NCBI GenBank assembly: GCA_017893485.1
Contig: CM030362.1
Location: 179,011,666-179,075,665, forward strand
Length of the DNA stretch: 64,000 bases
Reading direction: 5' to 3'
Source: Hemerocallis citrina
Lineage: Eukaryota > Streptophyta > Magnoliopsida > Asparagales > Asphodelaceae
The notes beneath the pieces are model-generated. The model had not been told where the DNA came from, ran no database searches, and saw nothing but the letters and a program-made list of their open reading frames with translations. The position numbers and the translations under genes are program-made. Within the stretch, counting starts at the first letter, position 1. Every line of letters begins with the position of its first letter. Shown in pieces: positions 32,231-43,551 of this stretch.

Positions 32231-32680
32231 AGATGAGGGAAGGTTAGATCCAGGTCGTAGGTCAAGTCCTGATGTGAGGGTAATATTGAGGAGATTTCTG
32301 GATATTGTGGTGGTTGTGCTAACTAGTGGCCGCCAAAAACATGCAAGAACAGCCTGAAACACGGGGAGTTATCCTAGAGACAGATCATTCGACTATCAAG
32401 TACTAATCAAAAGTGAAAACTTGGTTTTGTGGGCAAAATGTTCATTACCTTGTAATGGAGGAGGTAAAACTGTATTTATAAGCAAGGATGGGAGTAGTTA
32501 TTAGGAAGATTCCCCAAATTAGGGGATCTGATCAGTTATTTTCTTCCTAATTTAAGGGATTTTGATTGTCAGCCATTATTGACTGGTAAATCTCCCCTAG
32601 TTGGGCTACGAATCAACCCCCCTTGTGGACTGAGCCAATATAGTTGGCCTGCGGGCGACCCATGTGCTGATCGTGAACCT
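32231..32680. other. Region without recognised feature
   Basis: No convincing reading frame. A TATA-like 'tgtatttataag' lies near 32,471 and a G/C-balanced stretch follows. It could be the tail of the old gypsy element, but I cannot show that. Confidence 0.4.
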
Positions 32681-33190
32681 TAGCATTGGTATAAATACCC
32701 GAAACCCGGATCTAACCCGGACCCGACCCGGACCCAGCATTAGACCGGAACCGACCCAGCTTATTCGGGTCCGGGTTTGCGTCCTAAAAAAGGACTCGTT
32801 GTACTTTCGGGTCTGGGTCCGGGTCTGCTCAAAAGTGACCCGACCCGGACCCGTTAAAAAAAATCCAAAAAATCAACATAAAAATAAATATTCTATCATC
32901 ATCCCTTCCCTCTTTCCTCCTCAATTCTAAATCTTCATCTTGCAAGCTCAAAACTCATGCCTTTTTATTATATCCTCTATTCTAAATTCTCCACTCGCTG
33001 CCTCTGCTCTCCGCTCACACTCCCGCTCCTATCCGAACGGGTAGGAATATTTTAATAGGACCCAGACCTGAAATCGGACCCGGTCCTCATGCCGGGTCCG
33101 GGTTCGAGTCCCATTTTTGGACCCGTAGAGGACCAAGTCCGGATCTGGGTAGTGAAAGACTAGACCCAACCCGACCCGATACCAATGCTA
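32681..33190. mobile_element. Non-autonomous hAT-like element (510 bp)
   Basis: Terminal inverted repeats TAGCATTGGTAT and ATACCAATGCTA. Subterminal regions are packed with ACCCGGACCCGACCCG-type repeats, a plan shared with the larger hAT at 58,742. The flanking 8-mers GTGAACCT and GAGGGCCT agree at five of eight positions, consistent with an old duplication. No transposase. Confidence 0.7.
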
Positions 33191-33614
33191 GAGGGCCTGT
33201 AACTGCTGTGAAATCACCGTTTCATCCTCGGGAACTTCGGGATTCGTGCACTGATCGGACAGTTGTCAATACTTATGATTTCGACCTTTCATCATCTATA
33301 GAGGTAGGGTTATTTTCCTACCTTTGGCAGTCAAAAATTAAGGTGATTTCAAATGCAAGTCGCGGTGATTTTAAAATCAATGTGACTTTGAAATACACAC
33401 CTATTGTGATTTAAAATCACTTGGATTTTATATACTTATATTTTTAAAGTTGATATTATTGTTATTCATGAGTATGTAAATTGATATTACAACAACAATA
33501 ATAATTATAATTTTGAGAGAGAGTAATAATAGTAATAATAATAATAATAAAATATAGAAAATTTCTCCACCGTTACACTTAGATATAATAATCATATACA
33601 CCATAGTAAAAAGT
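33191..33614. other. Spacer, no gene
   Basis: AT-rich sequence between the small hAT and MULE1. It contains a short (TAA)n run near 33,530-33,550 and the left copy of the MULE1 target duplication (33,606-33,614). Nothing else recognised. Confidence 0.6.
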
Positions 33615-33990
33615 GAAAATTTTGCCGTACTGACCCACTCTTTGAAAATATTTGGCACTGCGACCCACTTCCGAAAACAATTAGCGATCTGCCCCTGTTT
33701 AGGACACGTCAGTAAGAAAAGTTATTGGGAAAAATGACATAGGTTATTTCGATGCCGTTCTTCCCAATAACGGCATCTGTTTGGAAAAAAAGTTTCATGC
33801 CGTTATTCCAAATAACGGCATCTGCTACTTTTTATCCAAAGATCTAATAGTCTCAATTATGAGTTGAGAGAGAATTGTTAAACTAAATTAACCTATTTCG
33901 TTCTTTGAGAGAACAGCAACGAATATACTGATGTCATTATTCAAAATAACGATATCAGTTAATTTGTTTTTGCACAGTTACCTATATTCA
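33615..33990. repeat. MULE1 left terminal inverted repeat
   Basis: Inverted copy of about 40,605-40,979. It includes the palindromic arms GATGCCGTT…AATAACGGCATC at 33,751-33,777 and CATGCCGTTATT…AATAACGGCATC at 33,796-33,822. Small differences, including one-base changes, separate the two ends. Confidence 0.9.
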
Positions 33991-34676
33991 GAAACCCTTC
34001 TCCTTCCCCCTTTGTCTTTCGATCTTTTCTCTCTTTCTCTTCACTCCTGTAACCCTAGATCCGTAAATCATAAATTACTAAAATTCCAACTATTGGAGTG
34101 ATTTGTTAGTTGCCAAACAACAATTAAACACAGATTGTAGTCTTGATTCTCTCATTTATTTTCGAAAGAATTCGGAATCCGAAATTGTGGTAAGTTTTCA
34201 AAATCCCTATTTTTTTGTACAATGTTGATTTTGATGTATGAGAGTTGTATACATTGGTAGTATAGTACAAGTGCTGTAGATTTGTTTTATCTAAGTAGTA
34301 ATTGTGGGAATGTACTTATGGATTGTTGTTGATCTAGGGTTTGTAAAATGTTGAATTGTTGATCTAGGGTTTGTGAAATTGTTGTTGATTAGTAAGAGCT
34401 ATATTGGTAGTATAGTAAAATTGATGTAGAATAGATCCACGTAACTAATAGATATGTGAAGTGATTTTTATAGGAGATTGAGATGTGGATGACCTATATT
34501 GCTATCTTTGCGAACTTAGATTCATCTATTTGTAGTGTGTGGAGATGTTGTGGTGGTGAATGTTTGTTAATGTTTAGTAATGTTTAGTAATATTTTAGTA
34601 CAAATTTTAGTATCTCTAGTCTCGTAATGTTTATTAATATTGTAGTTGACACGTTATATTTAATGTTGACAGACAA

Positions 34677-36727
34677 ATGGATCCTACATAACCATCTTCT
34701 TTCCATGATGTGGGTGCTTCATCTGGTACTTCGCATGGACCACGGGGACATCCGGGTCCTGTAGATCCTACCGTGCTTTATTTGCAGGAAGATCATAGGT
34801 CGCAGGCGGTTTGGACTGGAGTTGTCGAAAAAATGAGTTTCCGAATGCACACCATCATGGCGATGCACCCTCGTATTCAAAATTATTTGGTAAGTAGCGG
34901 ATTTTATGGAATGTCGAAGTTGGCGAAAGTAAAATGTGATCACGCACTACTTACTGCTCTTGTGGAGCGATGGAGGCCGGAGACACACGTTTCACTTACC
35001 AGTTGGGAAGATGACGGTCACCCTACAAGATATAGCCGTCATATCGGTTCTTCCAATCGATGGGGTGGCCGTCACCGGCAACTTGATGTTCAATAAAGTG
35101 GCATTGTTAAGAGATTATCTTGGGCACGAGGTGGATGAAGATGATAAGGGTGTATTCGTTGGGAAATCAGTCCGACGTTCTTGGCTGTATACGGAGTTCA
35201 ATAATCAACTGTCAGACATACCGACAGACTTCCAATTCCAATGTTATACGCGGGTTTATCTTTTGTCGATGATTGGAGGTATTCTATTCCCTAATTCTTC
35301 TGGTGATGTAGTGCATTTCATGTACCTTCCATTGATCTCTGACCTACAAAGAGCCAGCCGATATAGTTAGGGAACTCTGGCCTCTCTCTACCGTGCCCTG
35401 TGCAATTATTCGATGGGTCGATCCAAATGACCGGGCCGATGGGGATATTACATATTTGGTGTTGGGAACGAATACATCTTTGCTAGCCCCGGGTAATAGT
35501 ACTTTCAAATAGTTGGAGTGTGCAACACGAAAATCCAGTGTTGAGAGCTCCTCTTGGTGCGTACTGATGGGTAAGCTCATGTGGAGAGATAACCCACGTG
35601 GTGTGCTCACATATTACAGGGATGAACTCGATCAGCTGAGGGAAGAGTACTTCCACTGGACATCGTATACAGACGACATGCTACAACGTCTACCCCCCAT
35701 TTGCACCGCCAATAATCAACTATGGTTGACATTAGCTCCACTTGTAAATTTCTCAATTGTGGAGTTCTATTACCCCGGCCGCGTCCTCCGCCAATTCAAT
35801 GCACAGTAGCCCATCCCTGGAAACTCAATGTACGACCGTAGAATTCACAATATTACCGGCCAAGGTCGTTTACCGAATATGGATTGAGTCTATCACCACC
35901 GTGCTCATGTAGCATGTTGGAATGAGAGAAAGTATGACTTGGTTGTAGGAGGGATTGTGCTGTACGATGGATTATTGCAAACCGGGTACATGGCATGGTA
36001 CCGTCGTATCACACGGTTGTATATAGCGCCAAGTACGGATCTCCCCGTGGGTATCCAACAACCGATACCTGCGCACCAAGTGGAACCACCACCCACACAT
36101 TCTGCATCGCAACCCATGTATCAACCAAAAGCTTCCTCCTATCATTTAATGGTAAAGTAATGTTAGTGTTAATAAATTTTATTCACATCATTTTGCTTAT
36201 GTTTGTTTAACAAAAGTTTGGTTTACTACTAATAATTTTTAATCGTAATATAGATTGACAACACATGGGTCAATGCGAGGAAATGTGCTCATGTCTTGAA
36301 GTGCAACGCTTCGAAGGCATGCAAGGAATTGGCGAGAGAACTCCTAGCTCCATATCGTACTTCTCTTGAAGAAGTTGATGACAGTTCGCGCTTCGATGCT
36401 CTTCTATGCTCAACCGAAATACCAACTTAAATGGCCTAACCAAACGTAAGCCGAGCACCACCTCCACCCCAACAAACAGTTGAAGCAGAACCCCCCGCCC
36501 CACTTCGAAGTCAACCACATACTCCTTCACATCCTCCGAGAAGGAGTAAGAGTGTTCGCTTTCCTGCTACACACAATGCATTGGCAACACCTGATATTGA
36601 AGTAGTTGGAGGTGGGCAAGAAGGAGATGTCGGTCCAAGTGCTCCTGTGACACAAGAGATTGGGGATCGTAGGAGGAAAGTCCTGGCTCAAAAGAGGAGG
36701 AAGCCACAAAAATATACGCCTAGTTAG
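34677..36727 (+). pseudogene. MULE1 plant mobile domain (PMD / MAIN-like) gene, broken
   Basis: Reads as an aminotransferase-like plant mobile domain protein: FRMHTIMAMHPRIQNYL, FYGMSKLAKVKCDHALLTALVERWRPETH, FHLPVGKMTVTLQDIAVI, YTRVYLLSMIGGILFPNSS, TYYRDELDQLREEY and PPICTANNQLWLT. These blocks are characteristic of the PMD family, which includes MAIN/MAIL1 proteins and many transposon-borne copies. The tail is Pro-rich with a basic RRRKVLAQKRRK stretch. A probable intron lies at about 36,152-36,253. Lesions: TAA five codons after the first ATG (34,689), a frameshift near 34,995, a TAG where MULE2 has Trp (35,369) and further shifts at 35,400-35,520. It ends at TAG 36,725. Neighbour: transposase gene, convergent. 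Confidence 0.85.
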
Positions 36728-37660
36728 TTTTTTTCATGAATCAACTTTATGCGTAAGTTGTTATACTTTTAATGGAGTTTTCATGTAATTCTAGGAAAAT
36801 GTTGATGACTACTAGTTTGACTTGGTTGTAAATGTATGTTTTTGAAAAAAATGAATGTAGTTGATGAGTGTTTGGGTTGTATGAATTCTGTGCTTGAATT
36901 TGAAGTGCATGAGAAAATTGTGTAATGGTAGTCTGTGCTTGAATTTGATGTATTGAAGTTGATGTATGAATTCTGTGCTTGAAGTTGTTGAATTGATGAG
37001 TTGAGGAGTTGAAGAGTTGAAAAAAACTTGAAGCGAAGTGATGAATTGATGAGTTGAAATTGTGTAATGTGCAAGTCTTGAAGTGGAGTATGAGTTCTGT
37101 GCACGCCTGTGCATGTTTTAAGTGGAAAACAGAAATAACAGATGTCGTTATTGCAAATAACGGCATCTGAATCCTGCAACGTTCTTTTAGATATCGACAT
37201 CAGTTAAATGGGAAAATTCGAAAAGTTGGGACATCTGCCAAACTTTCTGTCTTCATAGTCGTTCTCTTGAATAACGGCATCTCTTAAGAATGCCGTTATC
37301 TTGAATAACAACATCTCCTAGGTGTCAAAAATTAGAAATTTTGGGACTTCTGCCAATCTTTCTGTCTTCACAGTCGTTCCTCTGAATAACGGCATCTTCA
37401 GAATATGCCATTATTCAGACGAACGGCATCTGTTATATGAATAGTTGTGCATATTTTTTGTGCATGTTTTGCAGAGATAAATTACTGAAATCAAATTTAC
37501 TCAAATTCAACAACCATTCACTCCACATATCTCATGCTTAACTATTTAATCTTAAATTACTCAAGATAAAACGAAAGCTCTCTAATTCATACTACCTTAA
37601 CGATAGGTTTTAATACAATAACCGGATACAAGTTCAAGTGCCGGTAGACTGTGAAGTCCC
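36728..37660. other. MULE1 inter-gene spacer with TTGA-rich repeat and internal hairpin motifs
   Basis: 36,850-37,090 is low-complexity sequence of the type TTGAATTGATGAGTTGAAG, giving Phe/Ser/Gln/His-rich chance frames on the minus strand. 37,141-37,440 contains several imperfect palindromes of the terminal type: GATGTCGTTATT…AATAACGGCATC at 37,141 and others near 37,272 and 37,390. No gene. Confidence 0.75.
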
Positions 37661-37666
37661 CACACT

Positions 37667-40328
37667 CTATACATTCTTACAACTTCGTCTATTGTGTCCA
37701 CTCACTCTGCATTTCGAACAACTTTCCCAGTGCTCCCACCTTCTCGTGCATCCATGTCATTGCGTATACGAGTACTCTTTGGTCGCCCTTCTACCCAACG
37801 AAGACTTGAATCGGCTATGAGCACCGGTCCACTTTGTGTCGGCCAATAAGATTCGTCTGAAATAGGATTGAAAGTTGGTGCCCACGTTTTTGCTAATGAA
37901 CCGGTAGAGTAAAAGGCATCAATGTATGGTTGATAATCAAGCGCACGGGAAGCACATGTCGCTAACACATGAGAGCATGGAATGTGATATAGTTGGAATT
38001 TGCCACAAGTACAAGTTTGGCTCTCGAGGTCTACCGTGTGCCAATGTCCACCCTTTTGATATCCACTATCCATTCTAATGCCCGTTTTCACCCCAAAAAT
38101 ATCCGACCGATTATTAAAGATTATTGCCTCATATAAATTGGATTTTTCACGACGTACATCAATAAGACCCTGAATGCGTAGTGCCCATAGTTTACTTTCA
38201 CTTATAAGCGTCGGCGCTGCTTCACGGCGATCAGTAAAATACATGTTGAGACGAAAAAAAAAATCTATTCCACAATTGCGGTGACAGGCAAGCTACGAAC
38301 ACCTTTTAGAACCGAATTAAAAACTTCCGATAGATTTGTTGTCATTATACCATATCTATGACCTCTATCGGCAGAAAGTGCCCACTTCTCAATCGCTTTC
38401 TCCTTCAACCAATTTGCCCCATCAGCATTGCTCGCTTCAAGTTGTGCCATCTTTTTCTCAAACTTCTTCCACTTATTTTGACACGCGATCACCTTCAACT
38501 TACTTATCAAAAATTTGCAACCAAATTTTTTATGGAAATTGCTAGCAAAATGCCGCATACAGAACTGATGATATACAAATGGTTCCTTCCATGTACCGAA
38601 CTCATTTTGCATTGCTGATAAAATACAGGCATGCCGATCAGAAATGACACACAGACCTGCACGATCTGTGACGAAGCACCGAATACAGTTCATGAACCAT
38701 GTCCATGTCTCTATGCTTTCACCGTCAACTAGTGCAAACGCAAGTGGAAACAACCTACCGTTTGCGTCTGGTGAAATAGCAATCAACAAACAACCTTTAT
38801 ATTTCTCGTACAAATGAGTGTCGTCTATACTAATAACTGGTCTACATGCCTTAAATCCTTCGATGGAAGGACCGAATGTCCAAAAAACACCCTTAAAAAG
38901 TTTCTTTGCCCGGACCGGGCGCAATCTTCACCCAATGTTTAGGCGTACCTAGATTTGAAGCTTGGATTGCATTGAGTAGATATGGTAATTTAGTGTAAGC
39001 TTTTTCAAAAGAACCATATTGTCGCTCAATTGCTTTATGTTTAGCCTTCCAAGCTTTCCAGTATGAAATTGTGTGATGGAACCTACCCTTCACGATTCCA
39101 ATTATGGCTCTTGGTGTTATTGCGAGTTATTCCTTCACAACATCCAATATGACCGTCGATACAACCGTGGAATCAATTTTGCTATGATCCTGAGTCAATG
39201 TAGGATTCACACATGTGTGTGCACCTTCAAGCTTCTTCACCACGAAATAATGACGGCCTTTTGGAACAATTGCACGCAATCTCCATGGACAACCAACTAC
39301 ATTTTGAAGTGACGGATCTTCTGCAATGTCCTCGGCTGAATGGTTGATGGGTGCGTATTTACATTTCACATAGTATAGACCGGGGGATGATTTTACCATC
39401 ACGAATTCTCTATGATTCTTCACGGTGTACATCTTCACTTGATGTTGTAGAGCATCTTTGGTTGGAAATCTTTGACCTATGAAGAGTTCATCCAAGTTGG
39501 AAGAGCCAACGGAAGATTGTCCATGTTCATGTATGGTGGTACGGGACATCCATTCATTTGATTGAGATCCATGCATAGCTGCACTTGTGTCCTGACTTGG
39601 CAACATGCAGGCATTGTTAACCAGCACATCAACATTGACATCAACAATCGGAGCTTCAATGACAACCTCCTCCTCATCATCTTCTAGACCGCGTTCCTTA
39701 TCTTCTTCCTCTTCGACCAAATCATTATTTACAACGGCGTTGTCAAAGTCTTCCATTGCCATGCCGGCTACCAAAATATATTATGACAATATCAGCGGAT
39801 GTACCTGCTTGTATTCGGAGGAAATAGGTTCCGTTGGAGTTGTGCTAGTATCTTCTTCTGTATTTGGAATTTTAGCATGTGACTCGGCAGTGGTTTCAAT
39901 ATTTGTGCAGGCCTTGGACTTTAAATAACAACCCGTCCAGTATTTGGAAACCTCGTTTGGTCGATATATAACTCAACTGCGTTCCAACTATAATTTGGAT
40001 CAAGTGTCCTACCCATCATGGACCTCAAAGAATTGTCATTGTCTACAGGTACCAACATGAAATATTGCACATCCCCTTTACCGGCAACATAACGGTCTCT
40101 ATTTTTCATACTCATTTCACTGTTGTCCCAATTGGTGACTTCATATATCTTATCTATTAATTCTGAGTACATAAAGTTGCGAGGAGCCCAAATAATTACC
40201 GGTTCAATATCACTATAAGAATATTCAATCTTGGGATCTTTAATTACTTCACCCTCAAAATATAACCAAATAGGGATATCAAATTCCATACCTAACCATA
40301 AAAATTCAAACATGTTCAAGTCATTCAC
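37667..40328 (-). pseudogene. MULE1 MURA-type transposase, nearly complete but disrupted
   Basis: Minus strand. An N-terminal domain (from about Met 40,289, MEFDIPIWLYFEGEV) and an acidic linker come first. Next is the MuDR-type DNA-binding region (39,480-39,190) with FPTKDALQHQVKMY, CPWRLRA and HTC. The MULE transposase core (38,930-38,300) has ISIDDTHLY and VISDRHACIL, carrying two of the catalytic Asp residues. A SWIM zinc finger follows (CTCGKFQLYHIPCSH, about 38,020-37,970), then a CCHC knuckle (CSKCRVSGHNRRSC, 37,679-37,720). Lesions are few: stops at about 39,921 and 39,113, a frameshift near 38,905, TAG plus frameshift at a T10 run (38,263-38,275) and a one-base shift just before the knuckle. 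Several sit in homopolymers. It is close to MULE2 48,928-53,528. Confidence 0.88.
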
Positions 40329-40604
40329 TACTCATAATAAGCATAACATGGGAATACATATCAAACATACAGTTAAGATAATAATACCTTCAAATTAGAC
40401 CGTACCGCCGCTAGATTGAAAAATCGTTGTGGATGAAGAATGAAATGAGAGTGGGAGTAAGGAGGTAGGATATAAGAAATTTTAGAGCACTCCAATGGTT
40501 GGAATTTTTTCATTTAGGGATCTAGGGTTTGTGGGTTACGGGAGTGAAGAGAAAGAGAGAAAAAAATGAATGACAAGGGGTAGGAGAAATGTTTGGGGGA
40601 ATAT

Positions 40605-40979
40605 GAGCATAGGTAACTGTGCGAAAACAAATTAACTAATGCCGTTATTTTGAATAACGGCATCAGTATATTCGTTGTCGTTCTCTCAAAGAACGACATA
40701 GGTTAATTTATTTTAACAATTCTCTCTCAGCTCACAATTGAGACTGTTAGATCTTTAGACAAAAAGTAACAGATGCCGTTATTTGGAATAATGGCATGAA
40801 ACTTTTTTTCCAAACAGATGCCGTTATTGGAAAGAACGACATCGAAATAACCTATGCCGTTTTTTCCAATAACGTTTCTTGCTGACGTGTCCTAAACAGG
40901 GGCAGATCGCTAACTGTTTTCGGAAGTGGGTCAGAGCGCCAAATATTTTCAAAAAGTGGGTCAGTACGGCAAAATTTTC
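40605..40979. repeat. MULE1 right terminal inverted repeat
   Basis: Inverted copy of 33,615-33,990. It ends CGGCAAAATTTTC and is followed by GTAAAAAGT. It carries the same ATGCCGTTATT/AATAACGGCAT palindromes. Confidence 0.9.
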
Positions 40980-40988
40980 GTAAAAAGT

Positions 40989-41189
40989 ATAAAGTACAAA
41001 GTAAGCATATTTGTGTTAAATTCCTTAGTTATCTTGCTTCTCTCACCGCTGACGCGTCTCTATCTCAATTAATCCATGCCGATTAGGCTATTAAAAATTA
41101 AAAAAAAAAACCCGAAATACCTAAACTAGCCCACTTCTCTCTCAATTCCTCCTCCCTAATCTGAAATGTTTCATCTCTCCAAACACTAT
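40989..41189. other. Spacer, no gene
   Basis: C/T-rich sequence with an A11 run near 41,100. It could be the promoter side of an old gene or element, but no coding frame is supported. Confidence 0.5.
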
Positions 41190-42108
41190 GGCTGTGTTTG
41201 GATAGCTTTTTTATACCCTTTTTTCGTTTTCTAAAACCAAAAAGGTGTTTGGTTACCCTCTTCTCAAAGTAATTTTTTGCTTCTCATTTTCAGAAAAATC
41301 CAAAGCGGTCATTTCTTAACCCTTCCTCTATCTTTTTTGACGAGGACTTCTCTCTCTCTCGTCCCGATGCCTCTTTACTCCCTCTATACTCCCATCAACT
41401 GTCTCCATTACTCCCTCTTTACTCTCATCAACCGTCTCCTTTACTCCCTCTTTACTCCCATCAATCATCTCCTTTCTTCTGCGATACTGTTTTCTCCCTT
41501 CTCAAGCACCACGCTCGATCTGTCTTTAATCCCTCAAAGTCTACCCAAAAAATCAACGAACTAGGGGTTCATGGTCTGTGAGACCAGATCTGCTTACAAT
41601 AGAAGGTGTCTTCGAGAATGGTGCAGTCGAATCAAACGTTGGCTGAGGCTTGAATCTGTTGGAGACAACTTCTTTACACTTGAAAGCAAGCAAACTAAGA
41701 TATGTTTGAATTTGAACCAAATTTTTTACACCTTACAATGTTAGAGGGTTTCAGTTGCGCGAGGAGATAATTCCAGATCTGTGGGTTTTTTTTCCCCTGT
41801 TTTTTGGTTTTTTTTTTGGGGACTGATTTGAGCGATTAAAGAATTTTTATGAAATGGATTTGGAGATGATGAGTTCTGATCCTATTGTCGACTACACTCC
41901 TAACTATTGGCTTTCCAAATCGAATTATTGGATTAAAGAGATACCATTTTGTTCCTGTGAATTAAAAAAAGTTTTTGTCAAATATTGTTGAAAGAAGCCA
42001 TCATCTACAAATTATTATAGTAACCTGAGAAACTAATTTCAGTTCACTGTTATAGTTCAGCAATTGATGATTGTTTTATTTTATTTACCGTTTCTGTCGC
42101 TAATAAAG

Positions 42109-42824
42109 ATGACTAGTAAGGGGAAGAAGATGGAGGTGGATAGTGATATTGTCCTATGGCCAACATGTAATGAGCGGATATTTGTGGAATTGATGGAGGA
42201 GGAGGTCGACCGAAATAGTCTGAAAAGTTCGGCATTTGAAGGCAAAGTTTGGCAACAATTTGTTGCAAGTTTGAATTGCATGTGTAATCGTGCATACACG
42301 GTTAAACAATTAAAACAGAAACATTCCAGACTTAGGATTAAGTGGAGGGAGTTTCACACTTTGAAGAACCAGAGTGGTATGGGTTGGAATGAAGACAACC
42401 ATACAGTCACTTGCGAGCCCCATGTTTGGGAGACATATGTCAAGGTTCACATATATCTTTATTTTTATAACAGTGTGTGATTATCATCTTAATATACTTA
42501 TTCATGACTTTACTACTTGTAAATTAACAACACAAAATTTTTGAATAGGCACACCCTGCGGCTAAAACATTCAAATTGAAGGGATTGGCCAATTATGATG
42601 CTTTGACCAAAATTTTTGAGGGGTCTACTGCCCAGGGCTTACTTTCTAGGGCTTCAACTCAAAGGGTGTATGACTCCGATGAGGAACGGAGGGTCAATTT
42701 TGAGTTTACCCCCCCCCCCCCCCCCCAAATACCACAAAAGTCACATAAAAACAAGCACAATCCAATGTATGTTGCATCAATGCAATTCAGCTCCTTTGGG
42801 AATCCAAGTTTCAAGTACATATAA
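42109..42824 (+). CDS. Myb/SANT-like protein of a Harbinger element (ORF1), two exons
   Basis: Exon 1 42,109-42,444 and exon 2 42,549-42,824, with a GT-AG intron between (AAG|GTTCAC … TAG|GCACAC). Together they give 203 codons without a stop. Residues about 12-120 form a Myb/SANT-like DNA-binding domain with VLWPTCNERIFVELMEEEV, YTVKQLKQKHSRLRIKWREF and EPHVWETYVKAHPAAKTFK. A GLANYDALTKIFEGSTAQG block follows, the plan of Harbinger ORF1 (Myb_DNA-bind_3). ORF1 normally acts with the transposase in DNA binding and nuclear import. A C18 homopolymer (42,709-42,726) encodes a Pro run in exon 2. An upstream in-frame ATG at 42,064 would add a hydrophobic 15-residue stretch and seems less likely. Confidence 0.72.
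42709..42726. repeat. C18 homopolymer inside coding exon
   Basis: Eighteen consecutive C bases, a slippage-prone tract in the Harbinger ORF1. Length errors here would shift the downstream frame. Confidence 0.85.
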
Positions 42825-43551
42825 TATAATGTATTGGAACTTAACAAATAGAGAGTTGCAATGTAATATAATGTATTTCAACTTTATTCTTATTATGTGA
42901 CTTGAGATTGAAGCAAGTGTAATGAGTTACAAAACAACGGATGTGATCAAAGAATTTTCCTTATATTATATTCAAATGATCTTTCATATTACTCTTTTGC
43001 ATATTGCATATCAGTTTATGAAATGTTCTTAATACAATACGAATACAACATCTTCATTGGATAAAGTATAGTCGCATATCAGTTCATATGAACAAGCTTA
43101 AGGTATTTCACATTAATACAACTCCTCATATTGATAAGATTTGCTCGATTCGCTCTTTCTCAGGCTTTTTGTTCGTATACTTGTAGAACTTTGCTCTGTA
43201 ACTGCAGGAGAAAAAAAAAACTTCGGTAGAAAACTAATGCAAATTGATTAAACATACGCCTTTTATAATCTCATTGTCAGAAAAACTGTATTTCTATTAA
43301 TTTTAGAATTTAATTTTATACCCAAACGCCTTTTATAAGCTCATTATCCAATAACTATTTTTATGAAAATTTCAGATTTTTTGGTTTACCAAATGCATTT
43401 TATACTCTCATTTTCAAAAAACTGTTTTCAAAAATTTTTATTACCAAACAGCTTTTATACTCTCATTTTCAGAAAACTGTTTTCAGAAAACTCTTTTTTC
43501 AGTAAACTGTTTTCAGAAAACTGTTTTCAAAACAACTAACCAAACGCAACC

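Larger units (their letters stand above)
33615..40979. mobile_element. MULE1: Mutator-like element with PMD gene and MURA transposase
   Basis: 7,365 bp with long terminal inverted repeats of about 370 bp, starting GAAAATTTTGCCG, and a perfect 9-bp duplication GTAAAAAGT (33,606-33,614 and 40,980-40,988), the hallmark size for Mutator. Inside are a PMD gene (plus strand, left) and a transposase gene (minus strand, right) that converge on a spacer at 36,730-37,660 containing the same GCCGTTATT/AATAACGGC hairpins as the termini. Both genes are disrupted, but most domains are readable. Confidence 0.93.
41190..43551 (+). mobile_element. PIF/Harbinger-like element without transposase
   Basis: Ends are the inverted repeats GGCTGTGTTTGGATAGCTT and, on the other strand, GGTTGCGTTTGGTTAGTTG, a form typical of plant PIF/Harbinger (Tourist-like) elements. 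Flanking trinucleotides are TAT and TAA, close to the expected TWA duplication. The right third is filled with subterminal repeats around CTTTTATA…CTCATTTTC…AAAACTG. It carries one gene of Harbinger ORF1 type and no DDE transposase, so it depends on another element. Confidence 0.75.

Noticed and set aside
32664..32930. 88-codon frame with repeated Arg-Pro-Gly
   Set aside because: Subterminal ACCCGACCCGG repeats of the small hAT element.
34936..35370. Separate 144-codon gene
   Set aside because: It is the continuation of the PMD gene after a frameshift near 34,995; the domain order matches MULE2.
36747..37200. Three overlapping minus-strand frames of 100-139 codons rich in Phe, Ser, His, Gln
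   Set aside because: Low-complexity TTGA-type repeat between the MULE1 genes; all three frames are open only because the repeat lacks stops.
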